Origin: Pseudomonadales bacterium
GTDB taxonomy: Bacteria; Pseudomonadota; Gammaproteobacteria; Pseudomonadales; Azotimanducaceae
Reading direction: 5' to 3'
Assembly (NCBI GenBank): GCA_019090615.1
Contig: JAHRVQ010000012.1
Location: 1-64,000 of the forward strand
DNA length: 64,000 bases
The position numbers and the translations under genes were made by a program. Positions 1 to 9,005 of the stretch are shown one piece after another; the first letter of the stretch is position 1, and each line of letters starts with the position of its first letter. The notes beneath the pieces were generated by a model. That model worked only from the letters and a program-made list of their open reading frames with translations, did not search any database and was not told where the DNA came from.

Positions 1-1531
1 ACAGTGGAATATCCGTGCGTTTCACATGACTATAAAAAATACCCAGCACACCCTGTATTAGTTCGTTAAGGGAAAACGGAATTTTTTCCAGGTTAAGCTT
101 TCCTGCTTCGATTTTGGAGAAATCAAGAATATCGTTGATGATACATAATAAAGATTCCGCTGACGATTGTACAAGGTTATTGTAGAACTGCTGTTTTTTC
201 TCCAATTGGGTTAAACCCATCAATTGTGACATACCGATAATGGCATTCATCGGGGTACGAATTTCATGACTCATCTGGGCCAGGAATTCACTTTTAACCC
301 TGGCCGAGGCACTGGCTTCAAAATTCTTCTGCGCCAGGGCATTTATACGTTCACCCAGCGCAAAGGAGAACAACAACGCTTCCAGTGCGAAAGCAATTAA
401 TATGGAATGATTAGTAAACACGGTGCGTTCAATTAGCCCCATGGCCTGAGCATCAAAAAAGGCTAAAAATACCGCCACCAACAGCCAGATCAGTAAAAAA
501 TACAACGCCAGTTGATCACCCCGTATTGCCGCCTTTAACGCCACACCCAGGACAAAGATAAGCGTGCCCCCCATAAAAATAAAATATAAGGTCGCTGGGA
601 TACTGGTATGTACATGGCCATAAAGACTAATAGCGAGAAAAATACACATTATCATCCCTAGCATGAATGGGTACAAACGGGGGTGTTTTTTCCTGAAGTC
701 CATATAGTTAAGAATAAAGAAATACATGCCCACAATACCAAAATATACTGCCACGCAGGTTCCAATCAGCAACAGTTGACGGGGATAGCTTGCATATAAT
801 TTATGATCCAGACCGTAATAAAACATAAAAAAACAACCGAACCCGAATTGCGCCAGGCTATACCATAAATGCGTTTCATCCCTGGTACGCAGCCCGATAA
901 AAAAGTTAAAAACTGACAAAGCGATGATGATACTAATTAAGAAACTAACAGCAGCTGTCAGGTTAAGCGTCTCAAGGGCATAATGTTCTGCTCGATAGAG
1001 TCGCACTGGCAACGATAATAACTGTGGTGCATGACCACGAAAAATTATGCTGCCTGTTTCAAACGGTTTAAGTTGCAACGACCAGGTATAAAATCGCTGC
1101 CGAGCATCCCGCTCAATTTTTATATATTCATCACCCGGTGCCGCACGATAGAACATATCCAGCGAAACAAAGGCGCCTTTTGACCAGTCAACTTCAAATA
1201 CCCACTGGGTATTTGAAGAATGGTTACTAACAGGGAATTTTATCCAGCCTATTCTGTCTTCAAACAAGAAGGTCGCCGGACCGGTTAACTTTTTCCAGTT
1301 AGTCTTTTTTTTATTTAGCCCTGCTGGGGTATAAACGTCATAATAGGAATTAAGCTGGTATTCAATCGGGGCGGTAATGTATCTACTGGTAAAACTTTCT
1401 TCAAGCAAAACAACTTGCTTGCTGTCTGCGTTAACCTGAATGCAGACACTTAAGAATAAAATCGCCGCCGCCGTCAGTAAAAAACATAATCGCAAAAAAA
1501 TTGTTTTTCCAGGGTAATATGGCATTGCCAT
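1..1531 (-). CDS. 7TMR-DISM sensor histidine kinase (C-terminus off the window)
   Basis: About 510 residues are visible; the 3' end lies beyond base 1. A hydrophobic N-terminal segment looks like a signal peptide. It is followed by a periplasmic 7TMR-DISMED2-like sensor domain, a block of seven or so membrane helices (about residues 190-390) and a HisKA domain whose H-box reads SHEIRTPMNAIIGMS, with the phospho-accepting His at about residue 422. The downstream 'NDILDFSKIEAGKL' is typical of hybrid kinases. The family senses extracellular, often carbohydrate-like ligands, but the ligand here is unknown. Its ATG overlaps the stop of the upstream paralogous kinase by one base (TGATG), so the two are probably translationally coupled. 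The ATPase and any receiver domain are outside the window. Confidence 0.88.
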   Translation of the reverse strand, partial: MAMPYYPGKTIFLRLCFLLTAAAILFLSVCIQVNADSKQVVLLEESFTSRYITAPIEYQLNSYYDVYTPAGLNKKKTNWKKLTGPATFLFEDRIGWIKFPVSNHSSNTQWVFEVDWSKGAFVSLDMFYRAAPGDEYIKIERDARQRFYTWSLQLKPFETGSIIFRGHAPQLLSLPVRLYRAEHYALETLNLTAAVSFLISIIIALSVFNFFIGLRTRDETHLWYSLAQFGFGCFFMFYYGLDHKLYASYPRQLLLIGTCVAVYFGIVGMYFFILNYMDFRKKHPRLYPFMLGMIMCIFLAISLYGHVHTSIPATLYFIFMGGTLIFVLGVALKAAIRGDQLALYFLLIWLLVAVFLAFFDAQAMGLIERTVFTNHSILIAFALEALLFSFALGERINALAQKNFEASASARVKSEFLAQMSHEIRTPMNAIIGMSQLMGLTQLEKKQQFYNNLVQSSAESLLCIINDILDFSKIEAGKLNLEKIPFSLNELIQGVLGIFYSHVKRTDIPL

Positions 1532-4440
1532 CAAATCCCACCTGAACTAATAACAGGCGAATCATTCTGCGATAAACCCTGCTTCTGGGCATTCATATTT
1601 GGCGCATTGATGTATTCGGCAAATTTGTTTTCCAGACCATTTAACGTAATGGGTTTCGTCAGATGATCATTCATACCGGCGTCAAAACATTTTTCTTTCT
1701 GCTCAGAAAAGCCGTGGGCTGTAATCGCTATAATAGGTATCGCCGGCCAACTGCTATCCTGCTCGAAACTACGGATACTACGCGTGGCTTCAAAACCATC
1801 CATCACTGGCATTTCACAGTCCATTAACAGCAAGTCATATTCATCTTCAGCGCCGGTGTAGGCATTAACTGCCTCTTCACCATTATTAGCCAGCACCAGC
1901 TGGTGGCCCAATTTTTTAACGAACCCCTTAATAACCAACTGATTAACGTTATTGTCCTCTGCACAAAGAATACGTAGCTTTTTATCCGGCGCAGCAAATT
2001 GTTTCGGCGGCTTTTCTACCATACTACTCAATTCACCCGTTAAATAATCATGGTATCGAGAGATTAAACCCCAGCGAGTCATTTCAGCCCAATCGGGTTT
2101 ATTGTTGATCAACTGGTCGGTGGTTTTGGCCGTTAGAAATAGCCATTTTAGTGGCTTGCCTTCCAGCTTCCTGGTTTGACGCGCCAGCGCTTCAATGCTT
2201 TGAAAACCCTGCTCATCAACATTAACCCTTTCAACCATAGCACCCAGATAGTTAACAGCGGTATTGCCCGCCATTAGTTCGAATAGTTCGGCCAAACTCT
2301 GTACTTCTACTACGCGGATATTAAAGTTAATCAGATGCTCCGCTAATAACGCAGGCAGCGCCCCCTGTAGCCAAAGCACCACCGTAGCGGCGGGCTGCAA
2401 CGTAGGGTTCGGTCGATCTATAGTTTTATCCTGTGGTAACACCGGCAGAGTAAAATAAAAGTTACTCCCATTACCCACGCTACTTTCGACCTTTAGTTCA
2501 CCGCCCATTAAAACCACCAGCTTTTGACATATAGCCAGGCCAAGACCGGTACCGCCATGTTTTCTAGTGGTTGATTCATCCACCTGGGTAAAGGCCAGAA
2601 ATAGCGTTTCGAGTGCCGACTGTGGAATACCACAACCGCTATCCTGAACAGAAAACTCAAGGCTGCGGCGTTCCAGGTTAAATAAAGAGACCGTCACCAA
2701 TACATATCCCTGCGGGGTAAATTTAATAGCGTTGGAAATTAAATTGATCAGTATTTGCCGGATACGGGTGGGGTCTCCTACGAGCCGCAATGGCACAATA
2801 GGATCCAGCTGGACATACAGTTGTATTTCACTATTTTTCACCGCACTATAAAAGCCGCTGACAATATCGCCAAGTAACGCCTTAATTGAAAATTCTATTA
2901 ACTCTACATCCATCTTATCAGCATCGATTTTCGAGAAATCCAGAATATCGTTGACGATGGTTAATAACGATTCACCTGAACTTCTAACAACCTTGTTATA
3001 GTGCAACTGCTGGTTAGACAGGGCCGTGCTCGCGAGCAACTCGGACATACCGATGATGCCATTCATAGGGGTTCTAATTTCATGGCTCATCTGCGATAAA
3101 AAGTCACTTTTAATTCGACTCGACGCCAGGATTTCAAAATTTTGCTGGCGTAATATATTCATCCGTTCGCCAAGCGCGAAAGAAAATAGCAGCGCCTCAA
3201 ACGCCGAGGCGAAGGCTGCGAGATGGGTGGTAATATAATTGCGCGGCATATATCCATAGGACATTGCCATATTGGCCAACGCGATCAGAATGATCAAAGT
3301 GAATATGGCCACATGATAACGCGCCATAGATGGGGTTTTATTCAGACAATAGAGCGCCGCCAAAAAATATACCAGATAGGACAGCAACATAAAAACCACC
3401 AACAAGGTCACCATTAGTTGACCCATAAAAATTGGCGTCATTATCATCAGCAGTAGCCAGGCATAGCAGATACGCCGAATCCATCGCGCATATTGCACCG
3501 CATATTTATCTAGCTGAAGAAAACTCACGGTAAATACGCCGTACCAAAAAGGCATTGCGGCAAGGGCAAAATAAATAATATATCGCGACCAGGACACCGA
3601 ATTTGGCCATATAAATTCACTACCAACGCCGTAGATCCCCATGACCATAAGTGCAATAGCGCTTTGGGTCGCGCTGTAGTAAATGTAAGTACGGTCTCTG
3701 GTCTTAAAACCAAGCAACAGGTTATACAGGCCCATTGCCAATAAGGTACCAACAACAAAACACATCACGATAATATGTTCATTATTCTCAGCATTAAACC
3801 AGAGCCCATGATATAACGTCAGCGGAATAAACATTCGGTCAGCCGAAGTCACGCGAAGAATTATATGGCCAGCGCTACCACTGGCGATATTAATTAGAAA
3901 CAGCGGAAAACGATGCCTGTCGAGCGTTGTAGCACGCTGGTAATCAGATGCTGACTCTGGGCGAAAAAATACTTTGATCGATCCATGCAGCGGCCAGGAA
4001 TATTCTAACCACCAATTGGCCGTAGCTGATTTATTCACAACCGGTATTCTTAGCCAAACCACTCTGTCCTCATAGCCAAAATTTAATGACTGACTAGTCT
4101 GAGGGGTCCAGTCAACATTGTTTTCCCATGCAAGTTCAGGTGTTTCCCTGCCGCGAGACGAATCGATGTAATATTCAATGGGGTGGGTCAACGAGATACT
4201 TCTAATGGACTCAGTTAACAGCAACCCCTTTTCTGCTGGGCTTGATTGAATAATTTCCGACTTTTTTTCGGCCAATAATTGAGCAGGGAATTTTAAGGAT
4301 AATTCGGAAGACGATTCTGCAGAAAAGGCACGTGGGTCAGGAATCTGTGAAGAACTAGCCTGTGAAAAAACAGCAACACTAACAGCAACACAACAGGTTA
4401 ATAAAAAGCTCCAGAATAGCAATGAACGCCGCACCATCAA
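1531..4440 (-). CDS. 7TMR-DISM hybrid histidine kinase with C-terminal receiver
   Basis: 969 aa. The order is: N-terminal signal or anchor (about 1-28), 7TMR-DISMED2-like sensor (about 80-210), seven-helix 7TMR-DISM_7TM block (about 220-410), and HisKA with H-box MSHEIRTPMNG and His at 453. The HATPase_c domain shows the N-box (NLISNAIKFTP), G1 (DSGCGIP) and G2 (GGTGLGLAI). A receiver domain has its phospho-Asp at 874 (LLMDCEMPVMDG) and the conserved Lys in 'HLTKPI'. The segment between ATPase and receiver (about 690-820) looks like a degenerate second receiver. This is a membrane-bound hybrid kinase. It is paralogous to the following kinase and coupled to it by a one-base stop/start overlap. 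Its own transcription unit probably starts in 4441-4594. No cognate transcription factor lies beside it. Confidence 0.93.
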   Translation of the reverse strand: MMVRRSLLFWSFLLTCCVAVSVAVFSQASSSQIPDPRAFSAESSSELSLKFPAQLLAEKKSEIIQSSPAEKGLLLTESIRSISLTHPIEYYIDSSRGRETPELAWENNVDWTPQTSQSLNFGYEDRVVWLRIPVVNKSATANWWLEYSWPLHGSIKVFFRPESASDYQRATTLDRHRFPLFLINIASGSAGHIILRVTSADRMFIPLTLYHGLWFNAENNEHIIVMCFVVGTLLAMGLYNLLLGFKTRDRTYIYYSATQSAIALMVMGIYGVGSEFIWPNSVSWSRYIIYFALAAMPFWYGVFTVSFLQLDKYAVQYARWIRRICYAWLLLMIMTPIFMGQLMVTLLVVFMLLSYLVYFLAALYCLNKTPSMARYHVAIFTLIILIALANMAMSYGYMPRNYITTHLAAFASAFEALLFSFALGERMNILRQQNFEILASSRIKSDFLSQMSHEIRTPMNGIIGMSELLASTALSNQQLHYNKVVRSSGESLLTIVNDILDFSKIDADKMDVELIEFSIKALLGDIVSGFYSAVKNSEIQLYVQLDPIVPLRLVGDPTRIRQILINLISNAIKFTPQGYVLVTVSLFNLERRSLEFSVQDSGCGIPQSALETLFLAFTQVDESTTRKHGGTGLGLAICQKLVVLMGGELKVESSVGNGSNFYFTLPVLPQDKTIDRPNPTLQPAATVVLWLQGALPALLAEHLINFNIRVVEVQSLAELFELMAGNTAVNYLGAMVERVNVDEQGFQSIEALARQTRKLEGKPLKWLFLTAKTTDQLINNKPDWAEMTRWGLISRYHDYLTGELSSMVEKPPKQFAAPDKKLRILCAEDNNVNQLVIKGFVKKLGHQLVLANNGEEAVNAYTGAEDEYDLLLMDCEMPVMDGFEATRSIRSFEQDSSWPAIPIIAITAHGFSEQKEKCFDAGMNDHLTKPITLNGLENKFAEYINAPNMNAQKQGLSQNDSPVISSGGI

Positions 4441-4552
4441 AAAGCCACCTAAATAGCATCATTTAGAGTCAATTTATTGGCACCAGTATGGATAACACTA
4501 GTGCTTTGCCCTTTTTCTACCGCTGCTTATATTCTAGTCAATATCTGAGCAA

Positions 4553-4584
4553 ATGGCGTAGCTGAATAATGGCATAGCTGAATA
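4553..4584. repeat. 16-bp tandem duplication
   Basis: Two consecutive copies of a 16-bp unit (ATGGCRTAGCTGAATA, one difference) lie just beyond the stop codon of the small membrane protein at 4595. This is one of many short spacer duplications in the window. Confidence 0.9.
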
Positions 4585-4594
4585 ATTAGGGTTT

Positions 4595-5023
4595 TCAATG
4601 ACCAGCTTGCTCTAGCTTCTGCGCCAATCGCCAGTGAATAAAAAACACCAGACCGGATACCATAAGCACTATCGCCATGCGAATAAGACTGTTAATTGAG
4701 TTATGCCGCGAATTATCCACTGCTTGTGCCAGGGCCTGTATTCTTAGCTCGGTGATCTGTGCATCGGTGAGTGGCTCTGGTGGTTTTTCTGAACCAGGCA
4801 TAGCTTGCGGATACCCCGCTCGATTAATCATTACTGCGCCCATACCAGGATAGGTGCCCTGACGAAACCGCTGGTTAGATTGTAATGATTCATAGTGATG
4901 CGCATTCATAGTAAATTCAGGAAAACTAATCTGCACCACATCGTACACTACAATGCCCGATGTTACTGTTAGGCAGATCATAGCGGAAAAACATACCGCC
5001 AGGGCATATATACGAGTGAACAT
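4595..5023 (-). CDS. small membrane protein, unknown function
   Basis: 142 aa, not assigned to a family. A hydrophobic helix sits near the N-terminus (about residues 5-30, including AVCFSAMICLTV) and another near the C-terminus (about 112-130, IAIVLMVSGLVFF-like). The central 80 residues are polar. The likely topology is two transmembrane helices with a periplasmic or cytoplasmic loop. Its position directly upstream of the two 7TMR-DISM kinases, on the same strand, makes an accessory sensory role possible, but nothing in the sequence proves this. It starts at an ATG preceded by AAGGACTTC-like purine-rich sequence. Confidence 0.6.
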   Translation of the reverse strand: MFTRIYALAVCFSAMICLTVTSGIVVYDVVQISFPEFTMNAHHYESLQSNQRFRQGTYPGMGAVMINRAGYPQAMPGSEKPPEPLTDAQITELRIQALAQAVDNSRHNSINSLIRMAIVLMVSGLVFFIHWRLAQKLEQAGH

Positions 5024-5142
5024 AAATCAGAAGTCCTTTACAAAAAATTTAGAAAAAACAGCCAAACTATCAATTAAGACCGTTACAGGGATAAGAGTCT
5101 TTCAATATAAATGGCTCCGCAAGCTGTGTTTAATAATACCCT

Positions 5143-5193
5143 ATGCTTCGACCATCCCAATGCTTCGACCACCCCAATGCTTCGACCACAATG
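5143..5193. repeat. 17-bp tandem repeat, three copies
   Basis: Three head-to-tail copies of a 17-bp unit starting ATGCTTCGACCA. The first two differ at one base and the third diverges at its end. The array is in the spacer upstream of the CoA-transferase fusion gene. No function is evident. Confidence 0.9.
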
Positions 5194-5250
5194 TACTCGC
5201 TGCAAATTGATCAACCTGAACGATCATGAAACCTACCTCCCACGCCATTT

Positions 5251-5440
5251 TTATTCGCTAGCAATGATCCGGTGTCGAATCTCATCAGCCACTATATCAA
5301 CCGGCTGGAACTCCTGCTCCAACCGATTGCAACGCATCGGTGGTGATAATTTTGCCCTGCCGCTCAACCACCAGACCCTTTCGAATCCATTGCTTTATGC
5401 TTCTCCTTCGGCTTTTCAAATAACGTACTTGCCACAATAT
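5251..5440 (-). pseudogene. frameshifted remnant of a small helix-turn-helix-type protein
   Basis: Read on the minus strand, one frame (5401 to 5324) gives a protein-like stretch containing SIKQWIRKGLVVERQGKII and ending TTDALQS. Coding sense then continues in another frame (5325 to 5251) as RLEQEFQPVDIVADEIRHRI followed by IASE and a stop. The junction at about 5325 is a one-base frame change. The first part resembles the 'xxxxWxKRGLVxxxDGRIDxxA' pattern of phage Nu1/terminase-small-subunit or MerR-like DNA-binding domains. Upstream the frame breaks again near 5405. I read this as a decayed gene and not a functional one; the family assignment is an inference. Confidence 0.4.
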
Positions 5441-5635
5441 TCGATTTTATGGGCAAAATTCACAATCCTTCAATATTGAAGTAAAGTAGCCCGCAAAACC
5501 CCCGTTTATATAGACAGCTTATACCGTTTTTCAGGCTCAGAATTCAGGCATTCAATAGTGCCTTCCGCCAGAGAGTACGGTACAGTAGCCACAAAAATTC
5601 AGGTATAAATTTCATCCCAGTTTGAGGAGTAAAAA

Positions 5636-8125
5636 ATGTCAGGTAACGATACCAAAGGTGCCCTAAATGGCGTGCGCGTGGTTGATTTTGCCAATATGCG
5701 AGCCGAAATGGCCGGTCGCATGCTTGCAGATATGGGCGCTGAAGTCATAAAGCTTGAGCCCCCTGAAGGTGCCGATGCCAGACAATATCCACCCTTTGAG
5801 AAGGGCAAAGAAAATGATCCAGACGGCTCCCTCTATTGGGCGGCAGTAGGACGCGGCAAAACTAGTCGTATTCTTGATCTCAAGCAACCCACTGAACAAC
5901 AAAAACTGAAGGACCTGCTGTTAACCGCAGATATATTTATCGAGTCTTTCGACCCCGGTTTTTTACCTGACCTGGGGCTTGGTTATGCGCAATTAAAAGA
6001 AATTAACCCCAGTCTAATTTATGTTTCCGTAACGCCTTTCGGCCAATCCGGCCCCGGCGCCAACGATCCAGCCAGCCAGTTAACCCTCGAAGCCGCCGGC
6101 GGCCTACTGGGCTTACAAGGTGATGGCGACCGACCACCGGTACCCATTAGCTATCCCCAACCCGCTTATCACGCTGGTGTACAAGCCGCAGCCGATGCGG
6201 TTATTGCCCTTAACGAGCGCGAAAACTCCGGTCTTGGGCAACATCTCGATGTATCAACCCAGGCTTGCATGGTCTGGTGTTTGATGAACGGCACAGGCTT
6301 TCCACCTAATGAAGGCCGGGATATACCAGGCACTGGCATCGAACGTACATTGCCAGAACCACCACGCCTTAAAGGTGTAGACGCAGGCTCTATTGTGAGC
6401 TGTGCAGATGGTTACGTGACCAATATGATGGGTTCCGTTGGCCCCACAGCGCGGGCCTTGGCCGAAGTGGTGCTTTGGGCGATTGAAGAACTGGGCCCAT
6501 TGCCAGACTCGATACCTGATATTGACTGGCCCAACTGGACCCCTATCTGGAAGGCCGGCACGTTAACCACAGAAATGTTAAATGAGGCGGTACAAATCGG
6601 CCTGGCATTTCTTAAAACAAAAACCAAAGCCGAAATAGCCGCCAGAGCAACCTCCCATGGGCTGCTAAATGTGCCCGTCGCTAGCACTGAAGATCTGCTT
6701 AAAGATACTCAGCTTAAAGCACGCGGTTATTGGGTAGATGTGGGGGGCAAAACCCATCCCGGCGCATTTGCGCAGTTATCCCGCAACAAAGTAGGCACAG
6801 TTGCCCCCGCCACTCGTTTTGCCGAAGCAAAGGATAATGCAAGCCTGCCGGCCTGGTCGAAATCACAAACGGCCGCCAAATCATCCGCCTCAAAAACCAG
6901 TGCTAACAGCCAAAAACGCTCACAACCCTTTGCTGGCCTAAAAGTAGCTGACTTTGCCTGGGTGGGTGTAGGGCCCATTATTAGTAAATTTTTGGCAGAC
7001 CACGGTGCAACTGTGGTGCGTATTGAATCAGCAAAACGTCCTGATGTACTGCGTCGCTCGCCACCCTTTAAAGATCGTAAATCTGACTATAACAACAGCC
7101 AGTTTATGGCCAACTTTAATAGTTCAAAAAGAAGCCTGGCATTAGATATGTCCACCGCAGAAGGCAAAAAAATCGCCTACCAAATGCTGCAATGGGCTGA
7201 TGTTGCCGTTGAAAGTTTCACCCCAGGTACGATGGATAAATTTGGCCTCGGTTGGGAAACCGTCAGTAAAGAACATCCAGGCCTGATAATGGTCAGCACC
7301 TGCCTGCGGGGCCAGACGGGCCCTGACCGAACATTGGGCGGGTTCGGCAATCAAGGTGCTGCACTGGCAGGCCTGCACGCCATAACTGGTTGGTCAGACC
7401 GAGTCCCTGCTGGCCCCTATGGCGCCTATACTGACTTTATTGCCCCTCGGTTTGGCGCCCTTTGCCTAACTTCTGCTTTATATGAGAAAAAGAAAAGCGG
7501 CCTTGGTCAACGTATTGACCTTTCGCAGGTTGAAGCCGGAATTCAGTTTATAGAACCTCTGGTACTGGACTATACCGTTAACGGCAATATCGCCCTCGCA
7601 GGTGGATTCGACTCATTATCTGAATGCCCGCACGGCGTATATGCTACCGGCGGGGTGGAAAGATATATTGCCATTTCAGCCACCAACACAGAACAGTGGC
7701 GGGCACTCGTTAAAGCCGCTGACCTTAAGCAGTTCACAGATAGCAAATTTGATCAATTTGAACAACGGCTGACAGCCAAGGCGGCAATTAATTCTGCACT
7801 GGAGCAATTCTGCGCCAACAAACCCCCGTTTGAGTTGGCCATTCAACTAAGAGCGGTGGGTATTCCTGCTTCTGTGGTGCTCAGGCCCAGTGACCTTTAT
7901 GAAGATGCGCACCTGCTGCATCGAGACTTTTTTGTCACCCTGGAGCATACCAAAATGGGGCCAACACCCTACGATGGTCCAGCCACAATCTATTCTGCAA
8001 CACCCCCCATTTTAAGCAAAGCAGCACCGCAAATTGGTGAAGATACAGACTTTGTACTGGCCGATATTTTAGGCATGGATGCGGCAGAAATAAACAGGCT
8101 TAAAGACACGGGTATCTTTGTCTGA
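5636..8125 (+). CDS. double-length family III (CaiB/BaiF) CoA-transferase, N-terminal half lacking the usual Asp
   Basis: 829 aa, about twice the usual 400. Two complete family III CoA-transferase modules are joined by an Ala/Ser/Lys-rich linker (about 400-425): residues 1-400 (GVRVVDFANMRAEMAGRML, then GAEVIKLEPPEGAD) and about 428-829 (GLKVADFAWVGVGPIISKFL). In this family the acyl-carrying Asp sits about 15 residues before the end of the following helix. The second half keeps it (TDFIAP, Asp600). At the equivalent place the first half reads SYPQPAYHAG (about 172-181) and has no Asp. I therefore infer one active and one structural half in a pseudo-homodimer. It moves CoA between acyl donors and acids; the substrate is unknown. 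It is followed by a CMD-family gene, probably co-transcribed. The start is set by GAGGAG 9 bases upstream. Confidence 0.9.
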   Translation: MSGNDTKGALNGVRVVDFANMRAEMAGRMLADMGAEVIKLEPPEGADARQYPPFEKGKENDPDGSLYWAAVGRGKTSRILDLKQPTEQQKLKDLLLTADIFIESFDPGFLPDLGLGYAQLKEINPSLIYVSVTPFGQSGPGANDPASQLTLEAAGGLLGLQGDGDRPPVPISYPQPAYHAGVQAAADAVIALNERENSGLGQHLDVSTQACMVWCLMNGTGFPPNEGRDIPGTGIERTLPEPPRLKGVDAGSIVSCADGYVTNMMGSVGPTARALAEVVLWAIEELGPLPDSIPDIDWPNWTPIWKAGTLTTEMLNEAVQIGLAFLKTKTKAEIAARATSHGLLNVPVASTEDLLKDTQLKARGYWVDVGGKTHPGAFAQLSRNKVGTVAPATRFAEAKDNASLPAWSKSQTAAKSSASKTSANSQKRSQPFAGLKVADFAWVGVGPIISKFLADHGATVVRIESAKRPDVLRRSPPFKDRKSDYNNSQFMANFNSSKRSLALDMSTAEGKKIAYQMLQWADVAVESFTPGTMDKFGLGWETVSKEHPGLIMVSTCLRGQTGPDRTLGGFGNQGAALAGLHAITGWSDRVPAGPYGAYTDFIAPRFGALCLTSALYEKKKSGLGQRIDLSQVEAGIQFIEPLVLDYTVNGNIALAGGFDSLSECPHGVYATGGVERYIAISATNTEQWRALVKAADLKQFTDSKFDQFEQRLTAKAAINSALEQFCANKPPFELAIQLRAVGIPASVVLRPSDLYEDAHLLHRDFFVTLEHTKMGPTPYDGPATIYSATPPILSKAAPQIGEDTDFVLADILGMDAAEINRLKDTGIFV

Positions 8126-8236
8126 TAAAGCAGGTGTTTAACGCCGGCCAATAAAATCGGTTGCGCTACCAATATTTATTTTATTACTTTAACTTTATAA
8201 CTTTAACTTGATCACTTTACTAAAATGGAGAACTTA

Positions 8237-8848
8237 ATGTCCGATATACAACCTACCCCTCGGGTACCTATGTTATCAAAAGAAGAAGCCGCCAAACGGG
8301 CAGCAGAGCTTGGTCTGCCGAAAGGCTTTTCCGGCCTGTCAGTATTCCGCCTGATGCTGCAACACCCAGTACTCGCTGGCAAGGTAGCAAATTTACTCTC
8401 GATGTTACTGGGCGAAGGTAACAAGCTGGATGCAAGACTGCGTGAACTCATTATTATGCGTATCGGCTGGACCCGCGGCTCAAATTACGAATGGACCGCA
8501 CATTGGGGTGTATGTATGAACCTTGAAATCCCTGCCGCCGACGTACTGGCAGTGCAAGGTGACTGGAAAGCTTATTCGGCCTATAGCGATGCTGACCGCG
8601 CTGTGCTGCAGGCAACGGATGACACCTTACAAAATGGCGCCATCTCTAGCTCAACCTGGGAAGAACTGAACAAGGTACTAACCACTGCAGAAGAGCGCAT
8701 TGAAATCGTCATTGCGATTGCCAACTGGAATATGTTTTCGCAGTTACTGTTAAGCCTCCAGGTACCGCTGGAAGAAGGAAAAACCTCCTGGCCACCTGAA
8801 GGCGAGGTCCCGCCTGCGGCGCAGAACCCAGTACATCTGGATCTATAA
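8237..8848 (+). CDS. carboxymuconolactone decarboxylase (CMD) family protein
   Basis: 203 aa using the ATG at 8237, which is preceded by GGAG at a good distance. An in-frame ATG four codons upstream has no ribosome-binding site. The core (LDARLRELIIMRIGWTRGS, then EWTAHW) is the AhpD/CMD-like all-helical fold seen in many proteins encoded in degradation clusters. The catalytic CxxC of true AhpD is absent. The function is probably decarboxylase-like or unknown. It follows the CoA-transferase fusion by about 110 bases and is likely in the same transcription unit. Confidence 0.82.
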   Translation: MSDIQPTPRVPMLSKEEAAKRAAELGLPKGFSGLSVFRLMLQHPVLAGKVANLLSMLLGEGNKLDARLRELIIMRIGWTRGSNYEWTAHWGVCMNLEIPAADVLAVQGDWKAYSAYSDADRAVLQATDDTLQNGAISSSTWEELNKVLTTAEERIEIVIAIANWNMFSQLLLSLQVPLEEGKTSWPPEGEVPPAAQNPVHLDL

Positions 8849-8880
8849 AATGACCAACGTAGAAATTTAGCCGAATCGCT

Positions 8881-8925
8881 AAAAAAAAGTTTAGCAGGAG
8901 CTTAATGGGCAAGCTCCTGCTAAAC
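8881..8925 (-). terminator. rho-independent terminator for the lipoprotein gene
   Basis: Perfect 15-bp stem (GTTTAGCAGGAGCTT and its complement) with a 7-base loop. On the minus strand it is followed by eight T, and on the plus strand by A. It therefore terminates transcription arriving from the minus-strand gene at 9006, and the stem may also slow plus-strand transcripts. Confidence 0.9.
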
Positions 8926-9005
8926 AAAAAATTACCACCCGTATAAACCAACCCACGCACCGATATTAACGCCAGGGCGCTGCTCGCGGCGAAAACATAA
9001 GCCCT

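Larger units (their letters stand above)
5024..5635. other. spacer with repeats and gene relic
   Basis: This 612-base gap between divergent genes holds the 17-bp tandem repeat at 5143-5193, the frameshifted relic at 5251-5440, and presumably the promoters of both flanking genes. I see no convincing -35/-10 pair. A good ribosome-binding site (GAGGAG) sits just upstream of the ATG at 5636. Confidence 0.6.

Noticed and set aside
5111-5479. 122-codon plus-strand frame upstream of the CoA-transferase fusion
   Set aside because: Runs through the 17-bp repeat and opposite the minus-strand relic; no ribosome-binding site or family resemblance.
6248-6250. Asp205 in GQHLDVS as the CoA-transferase nucleophile
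   Set aside because: In this family the acyl-carrying Asp lies about 25 residues earlier; the GQxxD motif is structural.
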